Shown here: positions 52,153-60,286 of the stretch, piece after piece
Position numbering within the stretch: the stretch's first letter is position 1
Layout: each line of letters opens with the position of its first letter
Assembly: GCF_900129885.1 (NCBI RefSeq)
Contig: NZ_FQXE01000006.1
Span: 274,179 to 338,178, forward strand
Length of the DNA stretch: 64,000 nt
Direction of reading: 5' to 3'
Origin: Pollutimonas bauzanensis
GTDB lineage: Bacteria > Pseudomonadota > Gammaproteobacteria > Burkholderiales > Burkholderiaceae_B
Notes under the pieces: generated by a model
Told to the model about the DNA's origin: nothing
Seen by the model: the letters and a program-made list of their open reading frames with translations, nothing else
Database searches by the model: none
Translations under genes and position numbers: made by a program

Positions 52153-53099
52153 CCCATCGCCCATTCGACTTGCTGCGCCGCCTGCGCGTCGCCGTGGCCT
52201 CGCTGCTGTTGGTCAGCGCCACCGGCAGCTACGCCCTGAACACCGCCACCATCGTGTCCTCCGTCATGTCGCCGGACTGCCTGGAATACCGGGTGGTGGG
52301 CATCTGCTACTGGCTCTACTGCACCTGGACGGGCTGCACGGTGCGCACGTCCACCAAGGTCCGGCACTACGTGCCCGATGCGGTCGTCTCCAGCTACAGC
52401 AACACCGGGGAGAACCCCTGGGTCGAAGTGCAGGCGATGAGCACGCCCAACCCATCCGCACAGGCAGGTGGGGATGGGACCACGAACGAAGACCACGAAA
52501 ACAACCTCGCCAAATTCAAGAACAGCGATGTCATCGGCCATCCTGGCGGCGAGGTATTCAACCAGTTCGCATCGTCGTCGGGCTATTTCTGCCAAGGCGC
52601 GGGCACGGCCTTCATGCCGTATCTACTCAGCACGCTGGACACGCTGGCTTGGCGCTACAACGTGCCTGAAATGGCCTACCCGGAGGCGTTGATTCCGGGC
52701 ATGCGCGAGGTCGGTGCGCGCACCACGATGAATCTCTGGGGCAACGTCTATCCGCGCGGCGGCTTCCTGCACCAGACCGACGACCAAAAATCCGGGGCTG
52801 TGGTGGCCCAGCGCGCGGGCGATGTCGTCACGCGCCGCGGGCAGATCCACGTGTACCAGCCGCTGCTTGCCAACGCCCGCGACGGCTACTGGCCGGCCGG
52901 CGAGCTGATGGAGGGTGATGCCTCTACGGGCAAGTGGCAGGAGCTGACGCCGCGCCTGTCCAACACCTGCGTGGTGTTCCCGCACAGCGGCACGCTGACC
53001 CAGGCCCAGCAAGGCGACTACGCCTGGGCGCTGTGGCGTCCCTATGCGTGCTGCGAACGCCGCGGTCAGGTGTTCCTGGGCAGCGTCGATTTCCTCTGA
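52149..53099 (+). CDS. TIGR03756-family ICE protein (TraU-like)
   Basis: A 316-residue exported protein that begins with GTG at 52149, overlapping the upstream stop (GTGA). After a signal peptide (to about SYA) come the Cys-rich TraU blocks SVMSPDCLEYRVVGICYWLYCTWTGCTVRTSTKVRHYVPD and CVVFPHSGTLTQAQQGDYAWALWRPYACCERRG. TraU homologues are needed for DNA transfer in F-type systems; disulfides are expected in the periplasm. It is followed after 9 bp by the TIGR03755 gene. Confidence 0.9.
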   Translation: MTHRPFDLLRRLRVAVASLLLVSATGSYALNTATIVSSVMSPDCLEYRVVGICYWLYCTWTGCTVRTSTKVRHYVPDAVVSSYSNTGENPWVEVQAMSTPNPSAQAGGDGTTNEDHENNLAKFKNSDVIGHPGGEVFNQFASSSGYFCQGAGTAFMPYLLSTLDTLAWRYNVPEMAYPEALIPGMREVGARTTMNLWGNVYPRGGFLHQTDDQKSGAVVAQRAGDVVTRRGQIHVYQPLLANARDGYWPAGELMEGDASTGKWQELTPRLSNTCVVFPHSGTLTQAQQGDYAWALWRPYACCERRGQVFLGSVDFL

Positions 53100-53108
53100 G
53101 GTGCCACG

Positions 53109-54503
53109 ATGAAGCGTCCTGAACCGATGAACCTTTCCGCCAAGGCGTGCCGCCTGCTGCGCCCGACGGCGCTGGCCGGCACGCTCGCTCTGGTCTGCGG
53201 CATGGCGTGGGCGCAGGTCGGATACCAGAACAGCGGCCCCGTCCTCGGCGATGACGTCATGTACTCGATCGGCGGTGGCAGTGCGGTGTCCATGGGCCGC
53301 GCGGCCGGCATGCGTTCCATCGGGGTCGGCGTGGGGTGGAACAGCAACCTGATCTGCGGCGACATGAGCATCCAGACCACGCTGCGCAATCAGCTTAACG
53401 GCATCACGAACGGCTTTCAGCAGATCATGAGCAACGTGATCCAGAGCGCGACCAGCGCGGTTGCATCGCTGCCGGCGCTGATCATTCAGCGCGCCGATCC
53501 GGGCCTGTACAACCTGCTGACTAACGGCGTGCTGCAGGCGCGGCTGGACTTCGACCGCTCCAAGCTGACGTGCCGCGCCATGGCGGAGAAGATGGCCGAG
53601 ACGGCGGGTGGCCAGCTTGGCTGGAGCCAGATGGCCGAAGGCATGGCCCTGCGTGACGCGGTTGGCAGCAACGATGCCGTATCGGCCGTCGAGCAGGCCG
53701 AGACGCGCCGCGGCAACGACGGCGTGCCCTGGGTGGGCGGCAGCAATGCCGGTGGCGCGGGCCAGTCCGCCATCCGGGTGGTCGGCGACGTCACCCGCGC
53801 GGGCTACAACCTGGTCAACGGTCGCGGCGTGACGGACACCTCCTCCATCGCGTCCACCAGTTGCGCGAGCCTGTCCTGCCAGACCTGGACGTCGCCGCAG
53901 CAGGCGACCGAATGGGCCACGCGCGCCCTCGGAGAGCAGGTGCAGCGCACGTGCGACTCCTGCACTAAGACCGAGACGGTGCCCGGCGTCGGGCTGACGC
54001 CGCTGATCCAGGAGGAGTACGAAGCCAAGCTGGAGGTCTTGCAGGAGCTGGTTTCCGGCACGCGTAATACCACCTTCGAGAACTTGCGCGAGGCCGGCAG
54101 CACGTCGCTGCCGATCACCCGCGGCGTGATCGAGGCGCTGCGCGACGAGCCGGACCAGGACCTGCTGGCGCGGCGCCTCGCGTCCGAAGTGGCGCTGTCA
54201 TCGGTGCTGGAGAAGGCGCTCCTGCTCCAACGCACGCTGCTCACGGGCAAGAAGGAGCCCAACGTCGCAGCCAACGAACTTGCGGTGCAGGCCGTGAACC
54301 ATGAGAGCGACACGCTCGACCGGGAGATCCGCAACCTGAAGACGGAATTGGAGCTGCGGCGCGAACTGGCGAACAACTCGCCGATGGCCATCATCCAGCG
54401 CCACGGCACGCGGGCGGCCGGCTCGCGCGGCATCTACGAGGGCGATCCGGTACCCGACCGCCTTGACCAGTTGCAGAAGGGCAATCCCGGAGCCAGGCCA
54501 TGA
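53109..54503 (+). CDS. TIGR03755-family ICE protein (TraH-like)
   Basis: A 464-residue exported protein with a signal peptide (to about AWA, residue 36). Early blocks GYQNSGPVLGDDVMYSIGGGSAVSMGRAAGMRSIGVGVGWNSNLICGDMSIQTTLRNQLNG and later Cys residues (STSCASLSCQTW, RTCDSCTKTE) mark the family, the ICE counterpart of TraH. The C-terminal third is a long coiled coil (ALLLQRTLLTGKKEPNVAANELAVQAVNHESDTLDREIRNLKTELELRRELA). It works in the periplasm with TraU and TraG. The next gene overlaps by 4 bp. Confidence 0.87.
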   Translation: MKRPEPMNLSAKACRLLRPTALAGTLALVCGMAWAQVGYQNSGPVLGDDVMYSIGGGSAVSMGRAAGMRSIGVGVGWNSNLICGDMSIQTTLRNQLNGITNGFQQIMSNVIQSATSAVASLPALIIQRADPGLYNLLTNGVLQARLDFDRSKLTCRAMAEKMAETAGGQLGWSQMAEGMALRDAVGSNDAVSAVEQAETRRGNDGVPWVGGSNAGGAGQSAIRVVGDVTRAGYNLVNGRGVTDTSSIASTSCASLSCQTWTSPQQATEWATRALGEQVQRTCDSCTKTETVPGVGLTPLIQEEYEAKLEVLQELVSGTRNTTFENLREAGSTSLPITRGVIEALRDEPDQDLLARRLASEVALSSVLEKALLLQRTLLTGKKEPNVAANELAVQAVNHESDTLDREIRNLKTELELRRELANNSPMAIIQRHGTRAAGSRGIYEGDPVPDRLDQLQKGNPGARP

Positions 54504-54871
54504 ACGCGGAGCGCATGGCCTGGCGCCCCTTGCGCTGGCTCTTCAGCCGGCGCGCGGCGACGGCGCTGCTGTGGGCGGTGGTGCTCGTCGCCGCTGCGGT
54601 GGGTGCCAACATCGCCGGCATCTACCTGGTCGGCAGCGTGGCCGGATGGGAGCGGTGGCTCGCGGCCGCATCGGGCTACTTCTTCGTGTGGCGGCTGTGT
54701 CTGTACGGGGCCACGGTTTACGGGTGGCTCTGGATGCGCCGCCGGCTGCTGGCGCGCGAAGACCAGGACGGGGCAGATGGGCAGGCACGGCGCCGCCTGA
54801 TGCGCAGCGAGATCGCGGGCGTCGTCGCCATCGTCGTGCTGGAAGCCAGCTTGTTGATGCAGGCCGCTTGA
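54500..54871 (+). CDS. ICE transfer-region membrane protein (123 aa)
   Basis: A 123-residue protein with three hydrophobic segments (about residues 20-45, 52-80 and 102-121) and a basic N-terminus (MNAERMAWRPLRWLFSRRAA). It lies between the TraH-like and TraG-like genes, where ICEs of this family carry a short membrane protein. No named family is recalled. The start overlaps the upstream stop by 4 bp and traG follows after 13 bp, so it belongs to the same unit. Confidence 0.75.
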   Translation: MNAERMAWRPLRWLFSRRAATALLWAVVLVAAAVGANIAGIYLVGSVAGWERWLAAASGYFFVWRLCLYGATVYGWLWMRRRLLAREDQDGADGQARRRLMRSEIAGVVAIVVLEASLLMQAA

Positions 54872-54884
54872 GGGGATCGAGGCC

Positions 54885-56402
54885 ATGACGCTTTTCACGA
54901 CCGACTACCTGGAGTACTACCTCACACTCGTTTCCTGGATCGTCAACAACGGCATCTGGGCGGCCCTCGTATCCAGCGGGGTATTCGCGCTGCCTTTCGT
55001 CGCCATCGTCGTGCAGGAGTGGTTGAAAGCTCGTGCTGAAGGCGCCGACGAGGGCAATAAAGGCGTGCTGAGCGCCGCCCGCATCGAGAACCGGGTCTTC
55101 GTCGCCATCGTGGTGGTGATGTTCGCCGGCATTCCGTTCATCGACGTGGACCTAAACACCATCCAGTACGACAGCTCGCGCTCGGCCCAGTGCCAGGTCA
55201 GCGTGGCGCAGCCCGCGGATACCGGCTGGTCGCAGTCCTTCAGCACCATCAACAACCAGTCGGCGAAGGTGCCGGTGTGGTGGGCGTTCATGCACGCGCT
55301 CTCGCGCGCCGTCACGGGCGCTTCGGTGGCGGCAATCCCGTGCGGCACGGACCTGCGGCAGATGCGCATGGAGATCGACGCCACGCGCATCGATGATCCG
55401 GTGCTGGCTCAGGAAGTAGCGGATTTCTCTCGGGATTGCTATGGGCCTGCACGGGCCAAATTGTTCATGCAGCGCCCTCAACTTGATGAGCAGCAGATGC
55501 ACGACGTGACCTGGATCGGATCGCGGTTCTTCACCGACACGAACGGGTACTACGACACGTATCGCTCCAGCACGCCGCGCGATGACTGGCCCTATGACAG
55601 CAACCGCGACGCTGGGCTGGCCCAGGTATCCAGTGGCGGTGGCTACCCGACCTGCAGGCAATGGTGGGCTGATGGCAGCAATGGCCTGCGGGCACGGCTG
55701 CTGGGACAGGTGGACCCGAGCCTGCTCAATCGCCTGGCGGGCTGGGCTGGCTTCCTGAGCCGGGCCGAGGTGGACAATTCGGTGATCCGCGCGATCGCGT
55801 CACCGCGGCAGCAGAAGCTGAACCAAGGCAGCGTCTATACCGACTACGGCGGCCAGATCGACAAGACCTTGCCAAACATCGTGACGCGGGCTACGGGAGA
55901 CGTTGGAATGGCAGTTGGCGCGATTGCCTCGTTTCCCGCGATGGACGTCGTGCGGCAGGCGCTGCCGATGGTGCTCGCCTTGCTCAAGATGGCATTGGTA
56001 ATCTGCATCCCGCTCGTGCTGGTCGTGGGCACCTATGACTTGAAGACGGTCGTCACGGTCAGCGTCGTGCAGTTCGCGCTGTTCTTCACGGATTTCTGGT
56101 TTCAGCTTGCGCGCTGGATCGATTCGACGATCCTGGACGCACTTTATGGCTGGGGGTTCGGCTGGAACCGGCCGCACACCAACTTCGACCCGCTGGTGGG
56201 GCTGAACAACGCCTTCGGCGACATGCTCCTGATGTTCGTCACAGGCACGATGTTTCTGGTCCTGCCGACGTTTTGGGTCGCTGCTTTGGGGTGGGTCGGA
56301 GTTAAGGCTGGGGTGATTGCTCAGAACCTTGCTGTCGGCTCCAAGGAAGCGCGTGATAGCGCCGGGTCAGGTGTAAACAAGGTAGCCGGCAAGGTTCTGT
56401 GA
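54885..56402 (+). CDS. traG: TraG N-terminal-domain conjugal transfer membrane protein
   Basis: A 505-residue inner-membrane protein. It begins FTTDYLEYYLTLVSWIVNNGIWAALVSSGVFALPFVAIVVQEWLKARAEG, the TraG-N start seen in MPF-G and F-type systems. A periplasmic region with conserved Trp and Cys residues fills the middle, and hydrophobic helices cluster in the last third (MVLALLKMALVICIPLVLVVGTYDLKTVVTVSVVQFALFFTDFWFQLARWIDS). It helps mating-pair stabilisation. It ends the plus-strand transfer operon and converges with the DUF3742 gene, 15 bp apart. Confidence 0.9.
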   Translation: MTLFTTDYLEYYLTLVSWIVNNGIWAALVSSGVFALPFVAIVVQEWLKARAEGADEGNKGVLSAARIENRVFVAIVVVMFAGIPFIDVDLNTIQYDSSRSAQCQVSVAQPADTGWSQSFSTINNQSAKVPVWWAFMHALSRAVTGASVAAIPCGTDLRQMRMEIDATRIDDPVLAQEVADFSRDCYGPARAKLFMQRPQLDEQQMHDVTWIGSRFFTDTNGYYDTYRSSTPRDDWPYDSNRDAGLAQVSSGGGYPTCRQWWADGSNGLRARLLGQVDPSLLNRLAGWAGFLSRAEVDNSVIRAIASPRQQKLNQGSVYTDYGGQIDKTLPNIVTRATGDVGMAVGAIASFPAMDVVRQALPMVLALLKMALVICIPLVLVVGTYDLKTVVTVSVVQFALFFTDFWFQLARWIDSTILDALYGWGFGWNRPHTNFDPLVGLNNAFGDMLLMFVTGTMFLVLPTFWVAALGWVGVKAGVIAQNLAVGSKEARDSAGSGVNKVAGKVL

Positions 56403-56417
56403 CAAACAGGCCAAACC

Positions 56418-56795
56418 TCAGTCATCGAACGGATCGTTCGGGTCGTGAGGGTCGAGCCGCTGGCCATTGGAAGAATACAGGCCAAAGCCCGCCTCGCCAT
56501 TGCGCAATTCATCCTGTTGCGTCCAGCGGTCTTCATCTCTAGCCGAATTGCCAGCCATCCATACCGCCGCAACGCCCAGCAGTAGCAACACCGCCAGCCA
56601 GAAGGTGGTGTACAGCAGCACCCCGAGCGCAACCAGCTTGACCACCCACACGAGCGCGGTGGCACCGGCCGCCGCCCCCCCCTTTGACACCAACCAGCTC
56701 GATGCCCGGCGTTCGCCGCGCACGTAGGCACGCCATCCGCGACCCAAGGTGCGGCCGAGTCGTTCTGCGGTACGGATGCGTGTCGTGGTGTTCAT
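56418..56795 (-). CDS. DUF3742 family protein
   Basis: A 125-residue membrane protein starting MNTTTRIRTAERLGRTLGRGWRAYVRGERRASSWLVS. Two adjacent hydrophobic segments (about residues 42-83) are followed by an acidic tail (LDPHDPNDPFDD). DUF3742 genes sit on the opposite strand at the end of the transfer region in ICEs of this type. Function unknown; it may modulate transfer or exclusion. It lies 26 bp downstream of the yhaV toxin stop and may share its transcript. Confidence 0.85.
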   Translation of the reverse strand: MNTTTRIRTAERLGRTLGRGWRAYVRGERRASSWLVSKGGAAAGATALVWVVKLVALGVLLYTTFWLAVLLLLGVAAVWMAGNSARDEDRWTQQDELRNGEAGFGLYSSNGQRLDPHDPNDPFDD

Positions 56796-56821
56796 GGTCG
56801 TCTCCTGCTATTGAGCGATGC

Positions 56822-57280
56822 CTATTCCAGTTTGCTCCAATCCTGCTTGCTTGCCTGTATCAGCGCATGCCAGTCGTCTGGTGGGTTCCCGCGCCCGAGC
56901 ATCTTCTCGAACACGACATACGGGTCCGATTTGCTACCCGAAGACCGCAGGGTCTGTTCATCGTTGACCCAGGCGTACACGATGACCTTCGCCTTCGAGT
57001 CATACCGGAAGAACAGCCGGAACCGCCGTCCGATCTTGGCCCTTCGCCAGTGGCGGTGGGCAGGTCCCAAGGTGTTGCCCTGGCGGTACTCGTCGCGTGC
57101 CGGATCGCCTGGCACCACATCCAAGATCAACTGGCTCAAGGCCCGGAAGAGCTTGACGTTGGCATTGGACTCGAAGCCCGTCGGGTCGTTCTCCTGCGCG
57201 CGCCTCGCGGTCGCATGCAGTTTCTGCAACTGCTCGATCACGCAGTCGTGGAAGAGCAGCGTCCAGCCATGCCGTTGCAT
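56822..57280 (-). CDS. yhaV: YhaV-family toxin of a type II toxin-antitoxin system
   Basis: A 152-residue protein starting MQRHGWTLLFHDCVIEQLQKLHATARRAQ. The RelE-fold blocks are WRRAKIGRRFRLFFRYDSKAKVIVYAWVNDEQTLRSSGSKSDPYVVFEKMLGRGNPPDDW, close to E. coli YhaV, a ribosome-associated RNase. It is encoded directly after the antitoxin with a 1-bp overlap (TGATG), the usual arrangement. It would kill or slow cells that lose the element. Confidence 0.92.
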   Translation of the reverse strand: MQRHGWTLLFHDCVIEQLQKLHATARRAQENDPTGFESNANVKLFRALSQLILDVVPGDPARDEYRQGNTLGPAHRHWRRAKIGRRFRLFFRYDSKAKVIVYAWVNDEQTLRSSGSKSDPYVVFEKMLGRGNPPDDWHALIQASKQDWSKLE

Positions 57281-57597
57281 CAGAGTTCCACTTTCCCGTC
57301 GATCTCCTCGTCCAGGTCCAGACCGTGGCCAGCATGCTCCAGCATGGCGCGGGCCAGATCCTCGGGCAGGCCCTGGACGTTCCGGCCAGCTTCGATGTCG
57401 CGGGCCAGCAGGCTCAGGAATGCGCCGATGGCGGGGTCCTCATGCTCGGCATCGACGCGGGTGACGACGACTTCGCTGCCCCGCAGATCGAACGCGAGCT
57501 TGCCACCGGCATCGACGCCGAGCGCCTGCCGGATGGGCTTGGGCAGCGTGATCTGGCCTTTGGAGGTCAGCGTGGCAACTTCGTGGATGGCAGGCAT
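57280..57597 (-). CDS. prlF: PrlF/SohA-family antitoxin (AbrB-type)
   Basis: A 105-residue protein starting MPAIHEVATLTSKGQITLPKPIRQALGV, a swapped-hairpin AbrB DNA-binding domain. The C-terminal acidic helix (LLARDIEAGRNVQGLPEDLARAMLEHAGHGLDLDEEIDGKVEL) would wrap and neutralise YhaV. The start is ATG 57597; an extension to 57696 is ignored because the fold begins here. It autoregulates through the 18-bp palindrome overlapping its promoter. Confidence 0.92.
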   Translation of the reverse strand: MPAIHEVATLTSKGQITLPKPIRQALGVDAGGKLAFDLRGSEVVVTRVDAEHEDPAIGAFLSLLARDIEAGRNVQGLPEDLARAMLEHAGHGLDLDEEIDGKVEL

Positions 57598-57624
57598 GGC
57601 GGCTCTCCTGATTGCGATACCCGC

Positions 57625-57653
57625 ATGGTAAGGAAATTTCCTTACTTTGTCAA
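57625..57653 (-). promoter_or_regulatory. Promoter and palindromic operator of the toxin-antitoxin pair
   Basis: On the minus strand TTGACA (57653-57648) and TACCAT (57630-57625) are 17 bp apart. A perfect 18-bp palindrome, GTAAGGAAATTTCCTTAC (57628-57645), fills the spacer and enters the -10. Repressor binding would block the polymerase directly. Confidence 0.85.
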
Positions 57654-57896
57654 CGTGAAGCCTCACGGCGTTCTCCGAGTCCAAGAATCGGCCCATCGTA
57701 GGGCGTGAACAGCCAGCCTTCCTGCATCAATCCGGCCCTGCTGCAACCCGCATTGGCGGTGGACGGTCAGCACCCGTCGCCCTATACCCAAAGGCTGTAA
57801 AGGGTCGAAATGGCAAGGGAATGGGGTGCAAGGGGAAAGGCTCTATCCCGAAAAGGCAAAAAGGCCTCCCCGCTCGGCCCGCGACAGGACACCCGC

Positions 57897-59774
57897 ATGC
57901 TCTCTCTGTTCCAGCGAAAACGGCCCGCGGTTGCTGCTGCTCCGACGCCACCATCGGTCACCGACCTCCCGAAAGGGTTGATGCGGCCCGAGTCGGCCGC
58001 ATCGCTGCTGGCCACCCCGCGCCGGCAGAAGCTGCTGGAGCACATCTGGCAGCGCACGTCGCTCTCACGTAAGCAGTTCGCCACCTTGTACCGGGCGCCA
58101 CTGGAACGCTACGCCGAGCTGGTCCAGGCTTTCCCGGCTTCCGAGGCGCATCATCACGCTTACCCCGGCGGCATGCTGGACCATGGCCTGGAAATCGTCG
58201 CCTACAGTCTGAAGCTGCGGCAGTCCCATCTGCTTCCCATCGGCGCAAGCCCCGAGGACCAGGCTGCGCAGGCTGAGGCCTGGACTGCTGCAGTCGCCTA
58301 TGCCGCGTTGTTGCACGACATCGGCAAGATCGCCGTCGATCTGCACGTCGAACTGGCCGATGGCTCGCTGTGGCACCCGTGGTACGGTCCGCTGCACCAG
58401 CCGTACCGCTTCCGCTACCGCGACGATCGCGAATACCACCTGCACAGCGCGGCGACGGGCTTGCTCTACCGCCAACTGTTGGACACCCAACTCCTGGACT
58501 GGCTCAGTGGCTATCCCGACCTGTGGGGACCGCTGCTCTACGTCCTGGCCGGCCAGTACGAGCACGCCGGTGTGCTGGGCGAACTGGTCGTGCAGGCCGA
58601 CCGCGCTTCCGTGGCCCAGGAACTGGGCGGCGATCCGGCGCGCGCCATGGCCGCTCCCAAGCACGCGCTGCAACGCAAGCTGCTCGACGGGCTGCGCTAC
58701 CTGCTCAAGGAACAGTTGAAGCTGAACCAGCCGGAAGCCTCCGATGGCTGGCTCACCGAGGACGCGCTGTGGCTGGTGAGCAAGACGGTATCGGACAAAC
58801 TGCGTGCGCACCTGCTGTCCCAAGGCGTTGACGGCATTCCTGCGAACAACACCGCGGTGTTCAACGTCCTCCAGGATCACGGCATGTTGCAGCCGACGCC
58901 CGACGGCAAGGCGATCTGGCGCGCGACCGTGACCAGTTCCACCGGCTGGTGTCACTCGTTCACGCTGTTGCGCCTCGGGCCCGCGCTGATCTGGGAGCCA
59001 AGCGAGAGGCCGGCGCTGTTCGCCGGCACAGTGGCGATCGACGCGGCGGCCACGGACAAAGGGCCCGATGTGTCAGCCACTACTCCGCCGGCCGGAGCGC
59101 AGTCAGCCTCGGAGGGCCAAGAGGTTCCGCCATGGGAGGGAGGTAACCCCTCTCGTCCAGCGAAAGGTGAACCGCTGCCCGACGCCATGGAAGACATGCT
59201 TTCGATGGTGGGCATGGTGAATTCACCCGCAACCCGGCAGGACGCTGAAGCACCTTCGGAGCCGGTGTCTGCCGCGCGTACTGAAGCGACGACCTTGACC
59301 GCACCTCAGCGTTCGTCCCCAGCGCCCAAGCCCACGACAGCGCCATCCGGAGAGCACTTCATGGCGTGGCTGAAACAAGGCATCGCTTCCCGCCGGCTCA
59401 TCATCAACGACGCGAAAGCGCTCGTGCATACCGCGAGCGGCACCGCCTACCTGGTCAGCCCCGGCGTATTCCAGCGCTATGCGCAGGAGCATCCGCAAGT
59501 CAGCGCGCTGGCCAAGCAGGAGAGCCAGCAAGACTGGCAGTGGATACAAAAGCGCTTCGAGAGGCTGCAGCTGCATCGCAAGCAACCGAACGGCCTGAAC
59601 ATCTGGACCTGTGAAGTAACCGGGCCTAGAAAATCCCGCCGTCTGCATGGATACCTTCTGGAAGATCCGAGCCTGCTTTTCTCGGAAACGCCTCCGAGCA
59701 ATCCCTATCTATCCCTGTTGGGTGAGACCAGACACTGCGAACAGACTTCAGGAAAGCAAGGGGCGTCAACATGA
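57897..59774 (+). CDS. MobH-family conjugative relaxase (TraI of ICE type)
   Basis: A 625-residue relaxase. Residues 1-330 form the TraI_2/MobH domain with the metal-binding HD motif HHHAYPGGMLDHGLEIV, then AALLHDIGKIAVDLHV and a His-containing YHLHSAATGLLYRQLL; MobH relaxases use this HD site instead of the HUH site of other families. A low-complexity linker (about 380-490) leads to the DUF1528-type C-terminal domain (FMAWLKQGIASRRLIINDAKALVHTASGTAYLVSPGVFQRYAQEHP). It nicks oriT and leads the strand through the channel. ATG 57897 (MLSLFQRKRP) is chosen over an upstream extension. The 57598-57896 gap shows no further gene. Confidence 0.92.
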   Translation: MLSLFQRKRPAVAAAPTPPSVTDLPKGLMRPESAASLLATPRRQKLLEHIWQRTSLSRKQFATLYRAPLERYAELVQAFPASEAHHHAYPGGMLDHGLEIVAYSLKLRQSHLLPIGASPEDQAAQAEAWTAAVAYAALLHDIGKIAVDLHVELADGSLWHPWYGPLHQPYRFRYRDDREYHLHSAATGLLYRQLLDTQLLDWLSGYPDLWGPLLYVLAGQYEHAGVLGELVVQADRASVAQELGGDPARAMAAPKHALQRKLLDGLRYLLKEQLKLNQPEASDGWLTEDALWLVSKTVSDKLRAHLLSQGVDGIPANNTAVFNVLQDHGMLQPTPDGKAIWRATVTSSTGWCHSFTLLRLGPALIWEPSERPALFAGTVAIDAAATDKGPDVSATTPPAGAQSASEGQEVPPWEGGNPSRPAKGEPLPDAMEDMLSMVGMVNSPATRQDAEAPSEPVSAARTEATTLTAPQRSSPAPKPTTAPSGEHFMAWLKQGIASRRLIINDAKALVHTASGTAYLVSPGVFQRYAQEHPQVSALAKQESQQDWQWIQKRFERLQLHRKQPNGLNIWTCEVTGPRKSRRLHGYLLEDPSLLFSETPPSNPYLSLLGETRHCEQTSGKQGAST

Positions 59775-59995
59775 CCTCCTCAATTTCGCCGGGGCAGTCT
59801 ATTGCCGCCAAAGCGCACCTTTATTCAGACAGAGCCAAAGGCCCGATGAGCGCAGCGATGATGGAACAAGGCAGCGCCTCTCCCGTCTCTGGGCTGCACT
59901 ACGCCGGCAAGAAGCATAAGGTCATCGCTCCCGACCGGGAGATTGTCTTCGAGTTCTCGCAGGACTGTCTGGACTCGGGCCGATTCGCTCCTTGA
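59771..59995 (+). CDS. Short ORF coupled to the relaxase gene, identity unknown
   Basis: A 74-codon frame, MTSSISPGQSIAAKAHLYSDRAKG, whose ATG overlaps the relaxase stop (ATGA) as in coupled genes. The sequence has no domain, signal or membrane segment I recognise. A longer antisense frame and another sense frame also cross the region, so coding status is unsure. The break between ICE backbone and copper cargo probably lies in or just after it. Confidence 0.35.
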   Translation: MTSSISPGQSIAAKAHLYSDRAKGPMSAAMMEQGSASPVSGLHYAGKKHKVIAPDREIVFEFSQDCLDSGRFAP

Positions 59996-60028
59996 CACCA
60001 CAAATACAGCTAACAGGAAAGAGCATTC

Positions 60029-60286
60029 ATGAAGTCGATCAACGTTGAAGTCGGAGGGCTTGTATCGAGCCTGAGCGGTGAGGGAGTGCGCCGCAAGCTG
60101 CTGTATCTTCACGGCGTCCATAATGCGGATGCCAACTATGTTGCGGGAAGCGCAACGATTCATCTCGACGAGCGATGCCTCAGGGTCAAGGATCTGCGCC
60201 ATTGCATCTCCGAATGCGGCTATCCGGCACCGAAGCTCACCCGGACTACTGCCGCAGATGGGGCAGTGCCAAGTCAAATCTTGTGA
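60029..60286 (+). CDS. Heavy-metal-associated domain protein, probably a truncated copper-ATPase N-terminus
   Basis: An 85-residue frame with CAGGAAAGAG upstream. MKSINVEVGGLVSSLSGEGVRRKLLYLHGVHNADANYVAGSATIHLDERCLRVKDLRHCISECGY has the beta-alpha-beta pattern of a metal-associated domain but lacks the CxxC, like the first domain of some Cu/Ag P-type ATPases (which continue CGYHC). Here the text turns to [13 protein letters not shown] and stops, overlapping the convergent copS 3' end by 41 bp. It is either a truncated remnant of such an ATPase or a free chaperone-like domain. Confidence 0.5.
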   Translation: MKSINVEVGGLVSSLSGEGVRRKLLYLHGVHNADANYVAGSATIHLDERCLRVKDLRHCISECGYPAPKLTRTTAADGAVPSQIL

